DNA from: Pythium myriotylum
Taxonomy: Eukaryota; Oomycota; Peronosporomycetes; Pythiales; Pythiaceae
NCBI GenBank assembly: GCA_023091665.1
Contig: JALJCQ010000011.1
Span: 1,302,001-1,366,000, forward strand
Direction of reading: 5' to 3'
DNA length: 64,000 bases
The notes below the pieces were generated by a model. That model saw only the letters and a program-made list of their open reading frames with translations, was not told where the DNA came from and did not search any database. The position numbers and the translations under genes are program-made. Below, piece after piece: positions 47,192 through 61,857 of the stretch (position 1 is the stretch's first letter; each line of letters begins with the position of its first letter).

Positions 47192-48617
47192 GGCACCCAA
47201 GCTCACGCAGACCACTTTCACACCCGCTCAGGTAACCCTACCCCGCGAAACCATACACATCCACACATACCACCGAATCACACACCATCAACCCCTCATC
47301 CCCACTCTATGCTACTCATCCACTCATGCTATTCTCCGGGTGGATATACGGGGAGGGAGTGTGCCGCGTCGGTACAATGTCCAGGCTTTGAATAATAATC
47401 TGCTCCCATGCCGAGGCTTCTGTTGGTGCAGCTGGGCGTGCCATGCTGATGGACAGTCGTCGATTGGATCGGCTTGGTATATGATCGGTGCTCGGTGCTC
47501 GGTGCTCGGTGCTCGGTGCTCGGTGCTCGGTGCTCGGTGCTCGGTGCTCGGTGGGTCGTGTTTCGTGTTTCGTGTTTCGTGGTAAAAAAAAAAAAAAAAG
47601 ACCGGGTGTCACATCCACGTGCGGTGGAGGCGTATTGCGAGGGAACCACCATTGTGCCCAACGCAACTCAGTGGATATCATCAGCATGGCAGTATCTGGG
47701 ATATAGATATATCTTATCTCATCTATGTTGATATGGGCCTCGTTTTCCCAACATCTGCGTCTGTGTTTGTGTGGACGCGTGGTAGTATCACATCTGCATC
47801 CAGACCTGAACGTTGAAGTTGTAGTTTTGTTTATGGTGGTCACAGATGCTGAGCACTCCAAAACCAACAAACCAACCAACCAACCAGCTAACTAACTAAA
47901 GTTAACTAACTAACAAAACAGAATTCGGCACATAGGATCCTGCAACAGGTGGTAAACTGGAGGCCCGCCCACCCAAGTGTGATCCTGCAGGTGATAGTAT
48001 GCAGAGAGGCCGCGCACGTGTGATCCCGTAGGTAGATAAAGAGTCAATCTTGTATCAAAACAAAACACTATCATCAGCACCAGCACCAGTACCAGTACCA
48101 GCACAACCACAACCACCAGTACCAGCACCAACACTACCAGCACCACTTCATTCCACTAACAACAACACCCACCTCATCCATAGAAATCCTTTCTATCCGC
48201 CACGCCGAGAAAGAATCGGCCTGCATTGGTGATGTTGCGGGTTTCTCCACCTTTCCATACCACCAAGCCCCCACCACGCGCCTACTACAGTAGGAGCGTG
48301 ACAGCGGGGAACCCGAGCACAACCGAATGCAAGCCCTCACGCGAGCACGGGAGCATAAGAGCACGGGAGCATAAGAGCACGGGAGCATAAGAGCACGGGT
48401 GCTCGGGAGCAAGTCAGCACAAGAGCGTTGCATCGACGTAAGATTATAACACCGAGGCTTGGGGTTGGAGCCCAAGACACAGGAATGCAGAAGACACTAC
48501 CAAACATACCTCTTGTCGACTACAAGGCCTCCCCACCCTATGTACACAGCACACACGTATAGTGCTGGTGTGCGACAACACGACACGACTGGGGTAGGCT
48601 ATGCGTTGTGTGTGTCT

Positions 48618-48663
<46 letters not shown>

Positions 48664-48817
48664 GTGTGCGTGTGCGTGTGCGTGTGTATGGGAAGGCAAA
48701 AGAACAGAAGTTGGGTGAATGTTCGATCGAAGGTGGAGCAAAATCCTCCGTCATGGGCCACCACCCTTGGCGAGCGATGGTCAACGAAGCCACCCCACCT
48801 CGAGCTGCTTGAAAAAC

Positions 48818-48891
48818 TGCTCCAGGAGGGGCTCGAACCCTCGACTTGTGGCTCATAAGACCACCGCTCTAGCCAACTGAGCTACAGGAGC
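48818..48891 (-). tRNA. tRNA-Ile(UAU), array copy 25
   Basis: Same sequence as copy 1, with T5 terminator. Unit 47192-48891 is 1700 bp, type B. Like unit 24, it has only three TTTCGTG copies. Confidence 0.88.
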
Positions 48892-50317
48892 GGCACCCAA
48901 GCTCACGCAGACCACTTTCACACCCGCTCAGGTAACCCTACCCCGCGAAACCATACACATCCACACATACCACCGAATCACACACCATCAACCCCTCATC
49001 CCCACTCTATGCTACTCACCCACTCATGCTATTCTCCGGGTGGATATACGGGGAGGGAGTGTGCCGCGTCGGTACAATGTCCAGGCTTTGAATAATAATC
49101 TGCTCCCATGCCGAGGCTTCTGTTGGTGCAGCTGGGCGTGCCATGCTGATGGACAGTCGTCGATTGGATCGGCTTGGTATATGATCGGTGCTCGGTGCTC
49201 GGTGCTCGGTGCTCGGTGCTCGGTGCTCGGTGCTCGGTGCTCGGTGGGTCGTGTTTCGTGTTTCGTGTTTCGTGTTTCGTGGTAAAAAAAAAAAAAAAAG
49301 ACCGGGTGTCACATCCACGTGCGGTGGAGGCGTATTGCGAGGGAACCACCATTGTGCCCAACGCAACTCAGTGGATATCATCAGCATGGCAGTATCTGGG
49401 ATATAGATATATCTTATCTCATCTATGTTGATATGGGCCTCGTTTTCCCAACATCTGCGTCTGTGTTTGTGTGGACGCGTGGTAGTATCACATCTGCATC
49501 CAGACCTGAACGTTGAAGTTGTAGTTTTGTTTATGGTGGTCACAGATGCTGAGCACTCCAAAACCAACAAACCAACCAACCAACCAGCTAACTAACTAAA
49601 GTTAACTAACTAACAAAACAGAATTCGGCACATAGGATCCTGCAACAGGTGGTAAACTGGAGGCCCGCCCACCCAAGTGTGATCCTGCAGGTGATAGTAT
49701 GCAGAGAGGCCGCGCACGTGTGATCCCGTAGGTAGATAAAGAGTCAATCTTGTATCAAAACAAAACACTATCATCAGCACCAGCACCAGTACCAGTACCA
49801 GCACAACCACAACCACCAGTACCAGCACCAACACTACCAGCACCACTTCATTCCACTAACAACAACACCCACCTCATCCATAGAAATCCTTTCTATCCGC
49901 CACGCCGAGAAAGAATCGGCCTGCATTGGTGATGTTGCGGGTTTCTCCACCTTTCCATACCACCAAGCCCCCACCACGCGCCTACTACAGTAGGAGCGTG
50001 ACAGCGGGGAACCCGAGCACAACCGAATGCAAGCCCTCACGCGAGCACGGGAGCATAAGAGCACGGGAGCATAAGAGCACGGGAGCATAAGAGCACGGGT
50101 GCTCGGGAGCAAGTCAGCACAAGAGCGTTGCATCGACGTAAGATTATAACACCGAGGCTTGGGGTTGGAGCCCAAGACACAGGAATGCAGAAGACACTAC
50201 CAAACATACCTCTTGTCGACTACAAGGCCTCCCCACCCTATGTACACAGCACACACGTATAGTGCTGGTGTGCGACAACACGACACGACTGGGGTAGGCT
50301 ATGCGTTGTGTGTGTCT

Positions 50318-50363
<46 letters not shown>

Positions 50364-50517
50364 GTGTGCGTGTGCGTGTGCGTGTGTATGGGAAGGCAAA
50401 AGAACAGAAGTTGGGTGAATGTTCGATCGAAGGTGGAGCAAAATCCTCCGTCATGGGCCACCACCCTTGGCGAGCGATGGTCAACGAAGCCACCCCACCT
50501 CGAGCTGCTTGAAAAAC

Positions 50518-50591
50518 TGCTCCAGGAGGGGCTCGAACCCTCGACTTGTGGCTCATAAGACCACCGCTCTAGCCAACTGAGCTACAGGAGC
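50518..50591 (-). tRNA. tRNA-Ile(UAU), array copy 26
   Basis: Same sequence as copy 1, with T5 terminator. Unit 48892-50591 is 1700 bp, type B. Confidence 0.88.
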
Positions 50592-51799
50592 GGCACCCAA
50601 GCTCACGCAGACCACTTTCACACCCGCTCAGGTAACCCTACCCCGCGAAACCATACACATCCACACATACCACCGAATCACACACCATCAACCCCTCATC
50701 CCCACTCTATGCTACTCACCCACTCATGCTATTCTCCGGGTGGATATACGGGGAGGGAGTGTGCCGCGTCGGTACAATGTCCAGGCTTTGAATAATAATC
50801 TGCTCCCATGCCGAGGCTTCTGTTGGTGCAGCTGGGCGTGCCATGCTGATGGACAGTCGTCGATTGGATCGGCTTGGTATATGATCGGTGCTCGGTGCTC
50901 GGTGCTCGGTGCTCGGTGCTCGGTGCTCGGTGCTCGGTGGGTCGTGTTTCGTGTTTCGTGTTTCGTGTTTCGTGGTAAAAAAAAAAAAAAAAGACCGGGT
51001 GTCACATCCACGTGCGGTGGAGGCGTATTGCGAGGGAACCACCATTGTGCCCAACGCAACTCAGTGGATATCATCAGCATGGCAGTATCTGGGATATAGA
51101 TATATCTTATCTCATCTATGTTGATATGGGCCTCGTTTTCCCAACATCTGCGTCTGTGTTTGTGTGGACGCGTGGTAGTATCACATCTGCATCCAGACCT
51201 GAACGTTGAAGTTGTAGTTTTGTTTATGGTGGTCACAGATGCTGAGCACTCCAAAACCAACAAACCAACCAACCAACCAGCTAACTAACTAAAGTTAACT
51301 AACTAACAAAACAGAATTCGGCACATAGGATCCTGCAACAGGTGGTAAACCCACCTTATCCATAGAAATCCTTTCTATCCGCCACGCCGAGAAAGAATCG
51401 GCCTGCATTGGTGATGTTGCGGGTTTCTCCACCTTTCCATACCACCAAGCCCCCACCACGCGCCTACTACAGTAGGAGCGTGACAGCGGGGAACCCGAGC
51501 ACAACCGAATGCAAGCCCTCACGCGAGCACGGGAGCATAAGAGCACGGGAGCATAAGAGCACGGGAGCATAAGAGCACGGGTGCTCGGGAGCAAGTCAGC
51601 ACAAGAGCGTTGCATCGACGTAAGATTATAACACCGAGGCTTGGGGTTGGAGCCCAAGACACAGGAATGCAGAAGACACTACCAAACATACCTCTTGTCG
51701 ACTACAAGGCCTCCCCACCCTATGTACACAGCACACACGTATAGTGCTGGTGTGCGACAACACGACACGACTGGGGTAGGCTATGCGTTGTGTGTGTCT

Positions 51800-51845
<46 letters not shown>

Positions 51846-51999
51846 GTGTGCGTGTGCGTGTGCGTGTGTATGGGAAGGCAAAAGAACAGAAGTTGGGTGA
51901 ATGTTCGATCGAAGGTGGAGCAAAATCCTCCGTCATGGGCCACCACCCTTGGCGAGCGATGGTCAACGAAGCCACCCCACCTCGAGCTGCTTGAAAAAC

Positions 52000-52073
52000 T
52001 GCTCCAGGAGGGGCTCGAACCCTCGACTTGTGGCTCATAAGACCACCGCTCTAGCCAACTGAGCTACAGGAGC
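52000..52073 (-). tRNA. tRNA-Ile(UAU), array copy 27
   Basis: Same sequence as copy 1, with T5 terminator. Unit 50592-52073 is 1482 bp, type A. Confidence 0.88.
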
Positions 52074-53297
52074 GGCACCCAAGCTCACGCAGACCACTTT
52101 CACACCCGCTCAGGTAACCCTACCCCGCGAAACCATACACATCCACACATACCACCGAATCACACACCATCAACCCCTCATCCCCACTCTATGCTACTCA
52201 CCCACTCATGCTATTCTCCGGGTGGATATACGGGGAGGGAGTGTGCCGCGTCGGTACAATGTCCAGGCTTTGAATAATAATCTGCTCCCATGCCGAGGCT
52301 TCTGTTGGTGCAGCTGGGCGTGCCATGCTGATGGACAGTCGTCGATTGGATCGGCTTGGTATATGATCGGTGCTCGGTGCTCGGTGCTCGGTGCTCGGTG
52401 CTCGGTGCTCGGTGCTCGGTGGGTCGTGTTTCGTGTTTCGTGTTTCGTGTTTCGTGGTAAAAAAAAAAAAAAAAGACCGGGTGTCACATCCACGTGCGGT
52501 GGAGGCGTATTGCGAGGGAACCACCATTGTGCCCAACGCAACTCAGTGGATATCATCAGCATGGCAGTATCTGGGATATAGATATATCTTATCTCATCTA
52601 TGTTGATATGGGCCTCGTTTTCCCAACATCTGCGTCTGTGTTTGTGTGGACGCGTGGTAGTATCACATCTGCATCCAGACCTGAACGTTGAAGTTGTAGT
52701 TTTGTTTATGGTGGTCACAGATGCTGAGCACTCCAAAACCAACAAACCAACCAACCAACCAGCTAACTAACTAAAGTTAACTAACTAACAAAACAGAATT
52801 CGGCACATAGGATCCTGCAACAGGTGGTAAACCCACCTTATCCATAGAAATCCTTTCTATCCGCCACGCCGAGAAAGAATCGGCCTGCATTGGTGATGTT
52901 GCGGGTTTCTCCACCTTTCCATACCACCAAGCCCCCACCACGCGCCTACTACAGTAGGAGCGTGACAGCGGGGAACCCGAGCACAACCGAATGCAAGCCC
53001 TCACGCGAGCACGGGAGCATAAGAGCACGGGAGCATAAGAGCACGGGAGCATAAGAGCACGGGAGCATAAGAGCACGGGTGCTCGGGAGCAAGTCAGCAC
53101 AAGAGCGTTGCATCGACGTAAGATTATAACACCGAGGCTTGGGGTTGGAGCCCAAGACACAGGAATGCAGAAGACACTACCAAACATACCTCTTGTCGAC
53201 TACAAGGCCTCCCCACCCTATGTACACAGCACACACGTATAGTGCTGGTGTGCGACAACACGACACGACTGGGGTAGGCTATGCGTTGTGTGTGTCT

Positions 53298-53343
<46 letters not shown>

Positions 53344-53497
53344 GTGTGCGTGTGCGTGTGCGTGTGTATGGGAAGGCAAAAGAACAGAAGTTGGGTGAAT
53401 GTTCGATCGAAGGTGGAGCAAAATCCTCCGTCATGGGCCACCACCCTTGGCGAGCGATGGTCAACGAAGCCACCCCACCTCGAGCTGCTTGAAAAAC

Positions 53498-53571
53498 TGC
53501 TCCAGGAGGGGCTCGAACCCTCGACTTGTGGCTCATAAGACCACCGCTCTAGCCAACTGAGCTACAGGAGC
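53498..53571 (-). tRNA. tRNA-Ile(UAU), array copy 28
   Basis: Same sequence as copy 1, with T5 terminator. Unit 52074-53571 is 1498 bp, type A. It is the only unit right of unit 12 with four 16-bp repeats. Confidence 0.88.
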
Positions 53572-54780
53572 GGCACCCAAGCTCACGCAGACCACTTTCA
53601 CACCCGCTCAGGTAACCCTACCCCGCGAAACCATACACATCCACACATACCACCGAATCACACACCATCAACCCCTCATCCCCACTCTATGCTACTCACC
53701 CACTCATGCTATTCTCCGGGTGGATATACGGGGAGGGAGTGTGCCGCGTCGGTACAATGTCCAGGCTTTGAATAATAATCTGCTCCCATGCCGAGGCTTC
53801 TGTTGGTGCAGCTGGGCGTGCCATGCTGATGGACAGTCGTCGATTGGATCGGCTTGGTATATGATCGGTGCTCGGTGCTCGGTGCTCGGTGCTCGGTGCT
53901 CGGTGCTCGGTGGGTCGTGTTTCGTGTTTCGTGTTTCGTGTTTCGTGTTTCGTGGTAAAAAAAAAAAAAAAAAGACCGGGTGTCACATCCACGTGCGGTG
54001 GAGGCGTATTGCGAGGGAACCACCATTGTGCCCAACGCAACTCAGTGGATATCATCAGCATGGCAGTATCTGGGATATAGATATATCTTATCTCATCTAT
54101 GTTGATATGGGCCTCGTTTTCCCAACATCTGCGTCTGTGTTTGTGTGGACGCGTGGTAGTATCACATCTGCATCCAGACCTGAACGTTGAAGTTGTAGTT
54201 TTGTTTATGGTGGTCACAGATGCTGAGCACTCCAAAACCAACAAACCAACCAACCAACCAGCTAACTAACTAAAGTTAACTAACTAACAAAACAGAATTC
54301 GGCACATAGGATCCTGCAACAGGTGGTAAACCCACCTTATCCATAGAAATCCTTTCTATCCGCCACGCCGAGAAAGAATCGGCCTGCATTGGTGATGTTG
54401 CGGGTTTCTCCACCTTTCCATACCACCAAGCCCCCACCACGCGCCTACTACAGTAGGAGCGTGACAGCGGGGAACCCGAGCACAACCGAATGCAAGCCCT
54501 CACGCGAGCACGGGAGCATAAGAGCACGGGAGCATAAGAGCACGGGAGCATAAGAGCACGGGTGCTCGGGAGCAAGTCAGCACAAGAGCGTTGCATCGAC
54601 GTAAGATTATAACACCGAGGCTTGGGGTTGGAGCCCAAGACACAGGAATGCAGAAGACACTACCAAACATACCTCTTGTCGACTACAAGGCCTCCCCACC
54701 CTATGTACACAGCACACACGTATAGTGCTGGTGTGCGACAACACGACACGACTGGGGTAGGCTATGCGTTGTGTGTGTCT

Positions 54781-54828
<48 letters not shown>

Positions 54829-54982
54829 GTGTGCGTGTGCGTGTGCGTGTGTATGGGAAGGCAAAAGAACAGAAGTTGGGTGAATGTTCGATCGAAGGTG
54901 GAGCAAAATCCTCCGTCATGGGCCACCACCCTTGGCGAGCGATGGTCAACGAAGCCACCCCACCTCGAGCTGCTTGAAAAAC

Positions 54983-55056
54983 TGCTCCAGGAGGGGCTCG
55001 AACCCTCGACTTGTGGCTCATAAGACCACCGCTCTAGCCAACTGAGCTACAGGAGC
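54983..55056 (-). tRNA. tRNA-Ile(UAU), array copy 29
   Basis: Same sequence as copy 1, with T5 terminator. Unit 53572-55056 is 1485 bp, type A. Confidence 0.88.
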
Positions 55057-56482
55057 GGCACCCAAGCTCACGCAGACCACTTTCACACCCGCTCAGGTAA
55101 CCCTACCCCGCGAAACCATACACATCCACACATACCACCGAATCACACACCATCAACCCCTCATCCCCACTCTATGCTACTCATCCACTCATGCTATTCT
55201 CCGGGTGGATATACGGGGAGGGAGTGTGCCGCGTCGGTACAATGTCCAGGCTTTGAATAATAATCTGCTCCCATGCCGAGGCTTCTGTTGGTGCAGCTGG
55301 GCGTGCCATGCTGATGGACAGTCGTCGATTGGATCGGCTTGGTATATGATCGGTGCTCGGTGCTCGGTGCTCGGTGCTCGGTGCTCGGTGCTCGGTGCTC
55401 GGTGCTCGGTGGGTCGTGTTTCGTGTTTCGTGTTTCGTGTTTCGTGGTAAAAAAAAAAAAAAAAGACCGGGTGTCACATCCACGTGCGGTGGAGGCGTAT
55501 TGCCAGGGAACCACCATTGTGCCCAACGCAACTCAGTGGATATCATCAGCATGGCAGTATCTGGGATATAGATATATCTTATCTCATCTATGTTGATATG
55601 GGCCTCGTTTTCCCAACATCTGCGTCTGTGTTTGTGTGGACGCGTGGTAGTATCACATCTGCATCCAGACCTGAACGTTGAAGTTGTAGTTTTGTTTATG
55701 GTGGTCACAGATGCTGAGCACTCCAAAACCAACAAACCAACCAACCAACCAGCTAACTAACTAAAGTTAACTAACTAACAAAACAGAATTCGGCACATAG
55801 GATCCTGCAACAGGTGGTAAACTGGAGGCCCGCCCACCCAAGTGTGATCCTGCAGGTGATAGTATGCAGAGAGGCCGCGCACGTGTGATCCCGTAGGTAG
55901 ATAAAGAGTCAATCTTGTATCAAAACAAAACACTATCATCAGCACCAGCACCAGTACCAGTACCAGCACAACCACAACCACCAGTACCAGCACCAACACT
56001 ACCAGCACCACTTCATTCCACTAACAACAACACCCACCTCATCCATAGAAATCCTTTCTATCCGCCACGCCGAGAAAGAATCGGCCTGCATTGGTGATGT
56101 TGCGGGTTTCTCCACCTTTCCATACCACCAAGCCCCCACCACGCGCCTACTACAGTAGGAGCGTGACAGCGGGGAACCCGAGCACAACCGAATGCAAGCC
56201 CTCACGCGAGCACGGGAGCATAAGAGCACGGGAGCATAAGAGCACGGGAGCATAAGAGCACGGGTGCTCGGGAGCAAGTCAGCACAAGAGCGTTGCATCG
56301 ACGTAAGATTATAACACCGAGGCTTGGGGTTGGAGCCCAAGACACAGGAATGCAGAAGACACTACCAAACATACCTCTTGTCGACTACAAGGCCTCCCCA
56401 CCCTATGTACACAGCACACACGTATAGTGCTGGTGTGCGACAACACGACACGACTGGGGTAGGCTATGCGTTGTGTGTGTCT

Positions 56483-56528
<46 letters not shown>

Positions 56529-56682
56529 GTGTGCGTGTGCGTGTGCGTGTGTATGGGAAGGCAAAAGAACAGAAGTTGGGTGAATGTTCGATCGAAGGTG
56601 GAGCAAAATCCTCCGTCATGGGCCACCACCCTTGGCGAGCGATGGTCAACGAAGCCACCCCACCTCGAGCTGCTTGAAAAAC

Positions 56683-56756
56683 TGCTCCAGGAGGGGCTCG
56701 AACCCTCGACTTGTGGCTCATAAGACCACCGCTCTAGCCAACTGAGCTACAGGAGC
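56683..56756 (-). tRNA. tRNA-Ile(UAU), array copy 30
   Basis: Same sequence as copy 1, with T5 terminator. Unit 55057-56756 is 1700 bp, type B, with the TTGCCAGGG variant. Confidence 0.88.
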
Positions 56757-58182
56757 GGCACCCAAGCTCACGCAGACCACTTTCACACCCGCTCAGGTAA
56801 CCCTACCCCGCGAAACCATACACATCCACACATACCACCGAATCACACACCATCAACCCCTCATCCCCACTCTATGCTACTCATCCACTCATGCTATTCT
56901 CCGGGTGGATATACGGGGAGGGAGTGTGCCGCGTCGGTACAATGTCCAGGCTTTGAATAATAATCTGCTCCCATGCCGAGGCTTCTGTTGGTGCAGCTGG
57001 GCGTGCCATGCTGATGGACAGTCGTCGATTGGATCGGCTTGGTATATGATCGGTGCTCGGTGCTCGGTGCTCGGTGCTCGGTGCTCGGTGCTCGGTGCTC
57101 GGTGCTCGGTGGGTCGTGTTTCGTGTTTCGTGTTTCGTGTTTCGTGGTAAAAAAAAAAAAAAAAGACCGGGTGTCACATCCACGTGCGGTGGAGGCGTAT
57201 TGCGAGGGAACCACCATTGTGCCCAACGCAACTCAGTGGATATCATCAGCATGGCAGTATCTGGGATATAGATATATCTTATCTCATCTATGTTGATATG
57301 GGCCTCGTTTTCCCAACATCTGCGTCTGTGTTTGTGTGGACGCGTGGTAGTATCACATCTGCATCCAGACCTGAACGTTGAAGTTGTAGTTTTGTTTATG
57401 GTGGTCACAGATGCTGAGCACTCCAAAACCAACAAACCAACCAACCAACCAGCTAACTAACTAAAGTTAACTAACTAACAAAACAGAATTCGGCACATAG
57501 GATCCTGCAACAGGTGGTAAACTGGAGGCCCGCCCACCCAAGTGTGATCCTGCAGGTGATAGTATGCAGAGAGGCCGCGCACGTGTGATCCCGTAGGTAG
57601 ATAAAGAGTCAATCTTGTATCAAAACAAAACACTATCATCAGCACCAGCACCAGTACCAGTACCAGCACAACCACAACCACCAGTACCAGCACCAACACT
57701 ACCAGCACCACTTCATTCCACTAACAACAACACCCACCTCATCCATAGAAATCCTTTCTATCCGCCACGCCGAGAAAGAATCGGCCTGCATTGGTGATGT
57801 TGCGGGTTTCTCCACCTTTCCATACCACCAAGCCCCCACCACGCGCCTACTACAGTAGGAGCGTGACAGCGGGGAACCCGAGCACAACCGAATGCAAGCC
57901 CTCACGCGAGCACGGGAGCATAAGAGCACGGGAGCATAAGAGCACGGGAGCATAAGAGCACGGGTGCTCGGGAGCAAGTCAGCACAAGAGCGTTGCATCG
58001 ACGTAAGATTATAACACCGAGGCTTGGGGTTGGAGCCCAAGACACAGGAATGCAGAAGACACTACCAAACATACCTCTTGTCGACTACAAGGCCTCCCCA
58101 CCCTATGTACACAGCACACACGTATAGTGCTGGTGTGCGACAACACGACACGACTGGGGTAGGCTATGCGTTGTGTGTGTCT

Positions 58183-58226
<44 letters not shown>

Positions 58227-58380
58227 GTGTGCGTGTGCGTGTGCGTGTGTATGGGAAGGCAAAAGAACAGAAGTTGGGTGAATGTTCGATCGAAGGTGGA
58301 GCAAAATCCTCCGTCATGGGCCACCACCCTTGGCGAGCGATGGTCAACGAAGCCACCCCACCTCGAGCTGCTTGAAAAAC

Positions 58381-58454
58381 TGCTCCAGGAGGGGCTCGAA
58401 CCCTCGACTTGTGGCTCATAAGACCACCGCTCTAGCCAACTGAGCTACAGGAGC
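58381..58454 (-). tRNA. tRNA-Ile(UAU), array copy 31
   Basis: Same sequence as copy 1, with T5 terminator. Unit 56757-58454 is 1698 bp, type B. Confidence 0.88.
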
Positions 58455-59874
58455 GGCACCCAAGCTCACGCAGACCACTTTCACACCCGCTCAGGTAACC
58501 CTACCCCGCGAAACCATACACATCCACACATACCACCGAATCACACACCATCAACCCCTCATCCCCACTCTATGCTACTCACCCACTCATGCTATTCTCC
58601 GGGTGGATATACGGGGAGGGAGTGTGCCGCGTCGGTACAATGTCCAGGCTTTGAATAATAATCTGCTCCCATGCCGAGGCTTCTGTTGGTGCAGCTGGGC
58701 GTGCCATGCTGATGGACAGTCGTCGATTGGATCGGCTTGGTATATGATCGGTGCTCGGTGCTCGGTGCTCGGTGCTCGGTGCTCGGTGCTCGGTGCTCGG
58801 TGGGTCGTGTTTCGTGTTTCGTGTTTCGTGTTTCGTGGTAAAAAAAAAAAAAAAAAGACCGGGTGTCACATCCACGTGCGGTGGAGGCGTATTGCGAGGG
58901 AACCACCATTGTGCCCAACGCAACTCAGTGGATATCATCAGCATGGCAGTATCTGGGATATAGATATATCTTATCTCATCTATGTTGATATGGGCCTCGT
59001 TTTCCCAACATCTGCGTCTGTGTTTGTGTGGACGCGTGGTAGTATCACATCTGCATCCAGACCTGAACGTTGAAGTTGTAGTTTTGTTTATGGTGGTCAC
59101 AGATGCTGAGCACTCCAAAACCAACAAACCAACCAACCAACCAGCTAACTAACTAAAGTTAACTAACTAACAAAACAGAATTCGGCACATAGGATCCTGC
59201 AACAGGTGGTAAACTGGAGGCCCGCCCACCCAAGTGTGATCCTGCAGGTGATAGTATGCAGAGAGGCCGCGCACGTGTGATCCCGTAGGTAGATAAAGAG
59301 TCAATCTTGTATCAAAACAAAACACTATCATCAGCACCAGCACCAGTACCAGTACCAGCACAACCACAACCACCAGTACCAGCACCAACACTACCAGCAC
59401 CACTTCATTCCACTAACAACAACACCCACCTCATCCATAGAAATCCTTTCTATCCGCCACGCCGAGAAAGAATCGGCCTGCATTGGTGATGTTGCGGGTT
59501 TCTCCACCTTTCCATACCACCAAGCCCCCACCACGCGCCTACTACAGTAGGAGCGTGACAGCGGGGAACCCGAGCACAACCGAATGCAAGCCCTCACGCG
59601 AGCACGGGAGCATAAGAGCACGGGAGCATAAGAGCACGGGAGCATAAGAGCACGGGTGCTCGGGAGCAAGTCAGCACAAGAGCGTTGCATCGACGTAAGA
59701 TTATAACACCGAGGCTTGGGGTTGGAGCCCAAGACACAGGAATGCAGAAGACACTACCAAACATACCTCTTGTCGACTACAAGGCCTCCCCACCCTATGT
59801 ACACAGCACACACGTATAGTGCTGGTGTGCGACAACACGACACGACTGGGGTAGGCTATGCGTTGTGTGTGTCT

Positions 59875-59916
<42 letters not shown>

Positions 59917-60070
59917 GTGTGCGTGTGCGTGTGCGTGTGTATGGGAAGGCAAAAGAACAGAAGTTGGGTGAATGTTCGATCGAAGGTGGAGCAAAATCCT
60001 CCGTCATGGGCCACCACCCTTGGCGAGCGATGGTCAACGAAGCCACCCCACCTCGAGCTGCTTGAAAAAC

Positions 60071-60144
60071 TGCTCCAGGAGGGGCTCGAACCCTCGACTT
60101 GTGGCTCATAAGACCACCGCTCTAGCCAACTGAGCTACAGGAGC
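60071..60144 (-). tRNA. tRNA-Ile(UAU), array copy 32
   Basis: Same sequence as copy 1, with T5 terminator. Unit 58455-60144 is 1690 bp, type B. Confidence 0.88.
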
Positions 60145-61591
60145 GGCACCCAAGCTCACGCAGACCACTTTCACACCCGCTCAGGTAACCCTACCCCGCG
60201 AAACCATACACATCCACACATACCACCGAATCACACACCATCAACCCCTCATCCCCACTCTATGCTACTCATCCACTCATGCTATTCTCCGGGTGGATAT
60301 ACGGGGAGGGAGTGTGCCGCGTCGGTACAATGTCCAGGCTTTGAATAATAATCTGCTCCCATGCCGAGGCTTCTGTTGGTGCAGCTGGGCGTGCCATGCT
60401 GATGGACAGTCGTCGATTGGATCGGCTTGGTATATGATCGGTGCTCGGTGCTCGGTGCTCGGTGCTCGGTGCTCGGTGCTCGGTGCTCGGTGGGTCGTGT
60501 TTCGTGTTTCGTGTTTCGTGTTTCGTGTTTCGTGTTTCGTGTTTCGTGTTTCGTGTTTCGTGGTAAAAAAAAAGACCGGGTGTCACATCCACGTGCGGTG
60601 GAGGCGTATTGCGAGGGAACCACCATTGTGCCCAACGCAACTCAGTGGATATCATCAGCATGGCAGTATCTGGGATATAGATATATCTTATCTCATCTAT
60701 GTTGATATGGGCCTCGTTTTCCCAACATCTGCGTCTGTGTTTGTGTGGACGCGTGGTAGTATCACATCTGCATCCAGACCTGAACGTTGAAGTTGTAGTT
60801 TTGTTTATGGTGGTCACAGATGCTGAGCACTCCAAAACCAACAAACCAACCAACCAACCAGCTAACTAACTAAAGTTAACTAACTAACAAAACAGAATTC
60901 GGCACATAGGATCCTGCAACAGGTGGTAAACTGGAGGCCCGCCCACCCAAGTGTGATCCTGCAGGTGATAGTATGCAGAGAGGCCGCGCACGTGTGATCC
61001 CGTAGGTAGATAAAGAGTCAATCTTGTATCAAAACAAAACACTATCATCAGCACCAGCACCAGTACCAGTACCAGCACAACCACAACCACCAGTACCAGC
61101 ACCAACACTACCAGCACCACTTCATTCCACTAACAACAACACCCACCTCATCCATAGAAATCCTTTCTATCCGCCACGCCGAGAAAGAATCGGCCTGCAT
61201 TGGTGATGTTGCGGGTTTCTCCACCTTTCCATACCACCAAGCCCCCACCACGCGCCTACTACAGTAGGAGCGTGACAGCGGGGAACCCGAGCACAACCGA
61301 ATGCAAGCCCTCACGCGAGCACGGGAGCATAAGAGCACGGGAGCATAAGAGCACGGGAGCATAAGAGCACGGGTGCTCGGGAGCAAGTCAGCACAAGAGC
61401 GTTGCATCGACGTAAGATTATAACACCGAGGCTTGGGGTTGGAGCCCAAGACACAGGAATGCAGAAGACACTACCAAACATACCTCTTGTCGACTACAAG
61501 GCCTCCCCACCCTATGTACACAGCACACACGTATAGTGCTGGTGTGCGACAACACGACACGACTGGGGTAGGCTATGCGTTGTGTGTGTCT

Positions 61592-61629
<38 letters not shown>

Positions 61630-61783
61630 GTGTGCGTGTGCGTGTGCGTGTGTATGGGAAGGCAAAAGAACAGAAGTTGGGTGAATGTTCGATCGAAGGT
61701 GGAGCAAAATCCTCCGTCATGGGCCACCACCCTTGGCGAGCGATGGTCAACGAAGCCACCCCACCTCGAGCTGCTTGAAAAAC

Positions 61784-61857
61784 TGCTCCAGGAGGGGCTC
61801 GAACCCTCGACTTGTGGCTCATAAGACCACCGCTCTAGCCAACTGAGCTACAGGAGC
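61784..61857 (-). tRNA. tRNA-Ile(UAU), array copy 33
   Basis: Same sequence as copy 1, with T5 terminator. Unit 60145-61857 is 1713 bp, type B, with a long TTTCGTG array (about nine copies) and a short A tract. Confidence 0.88.
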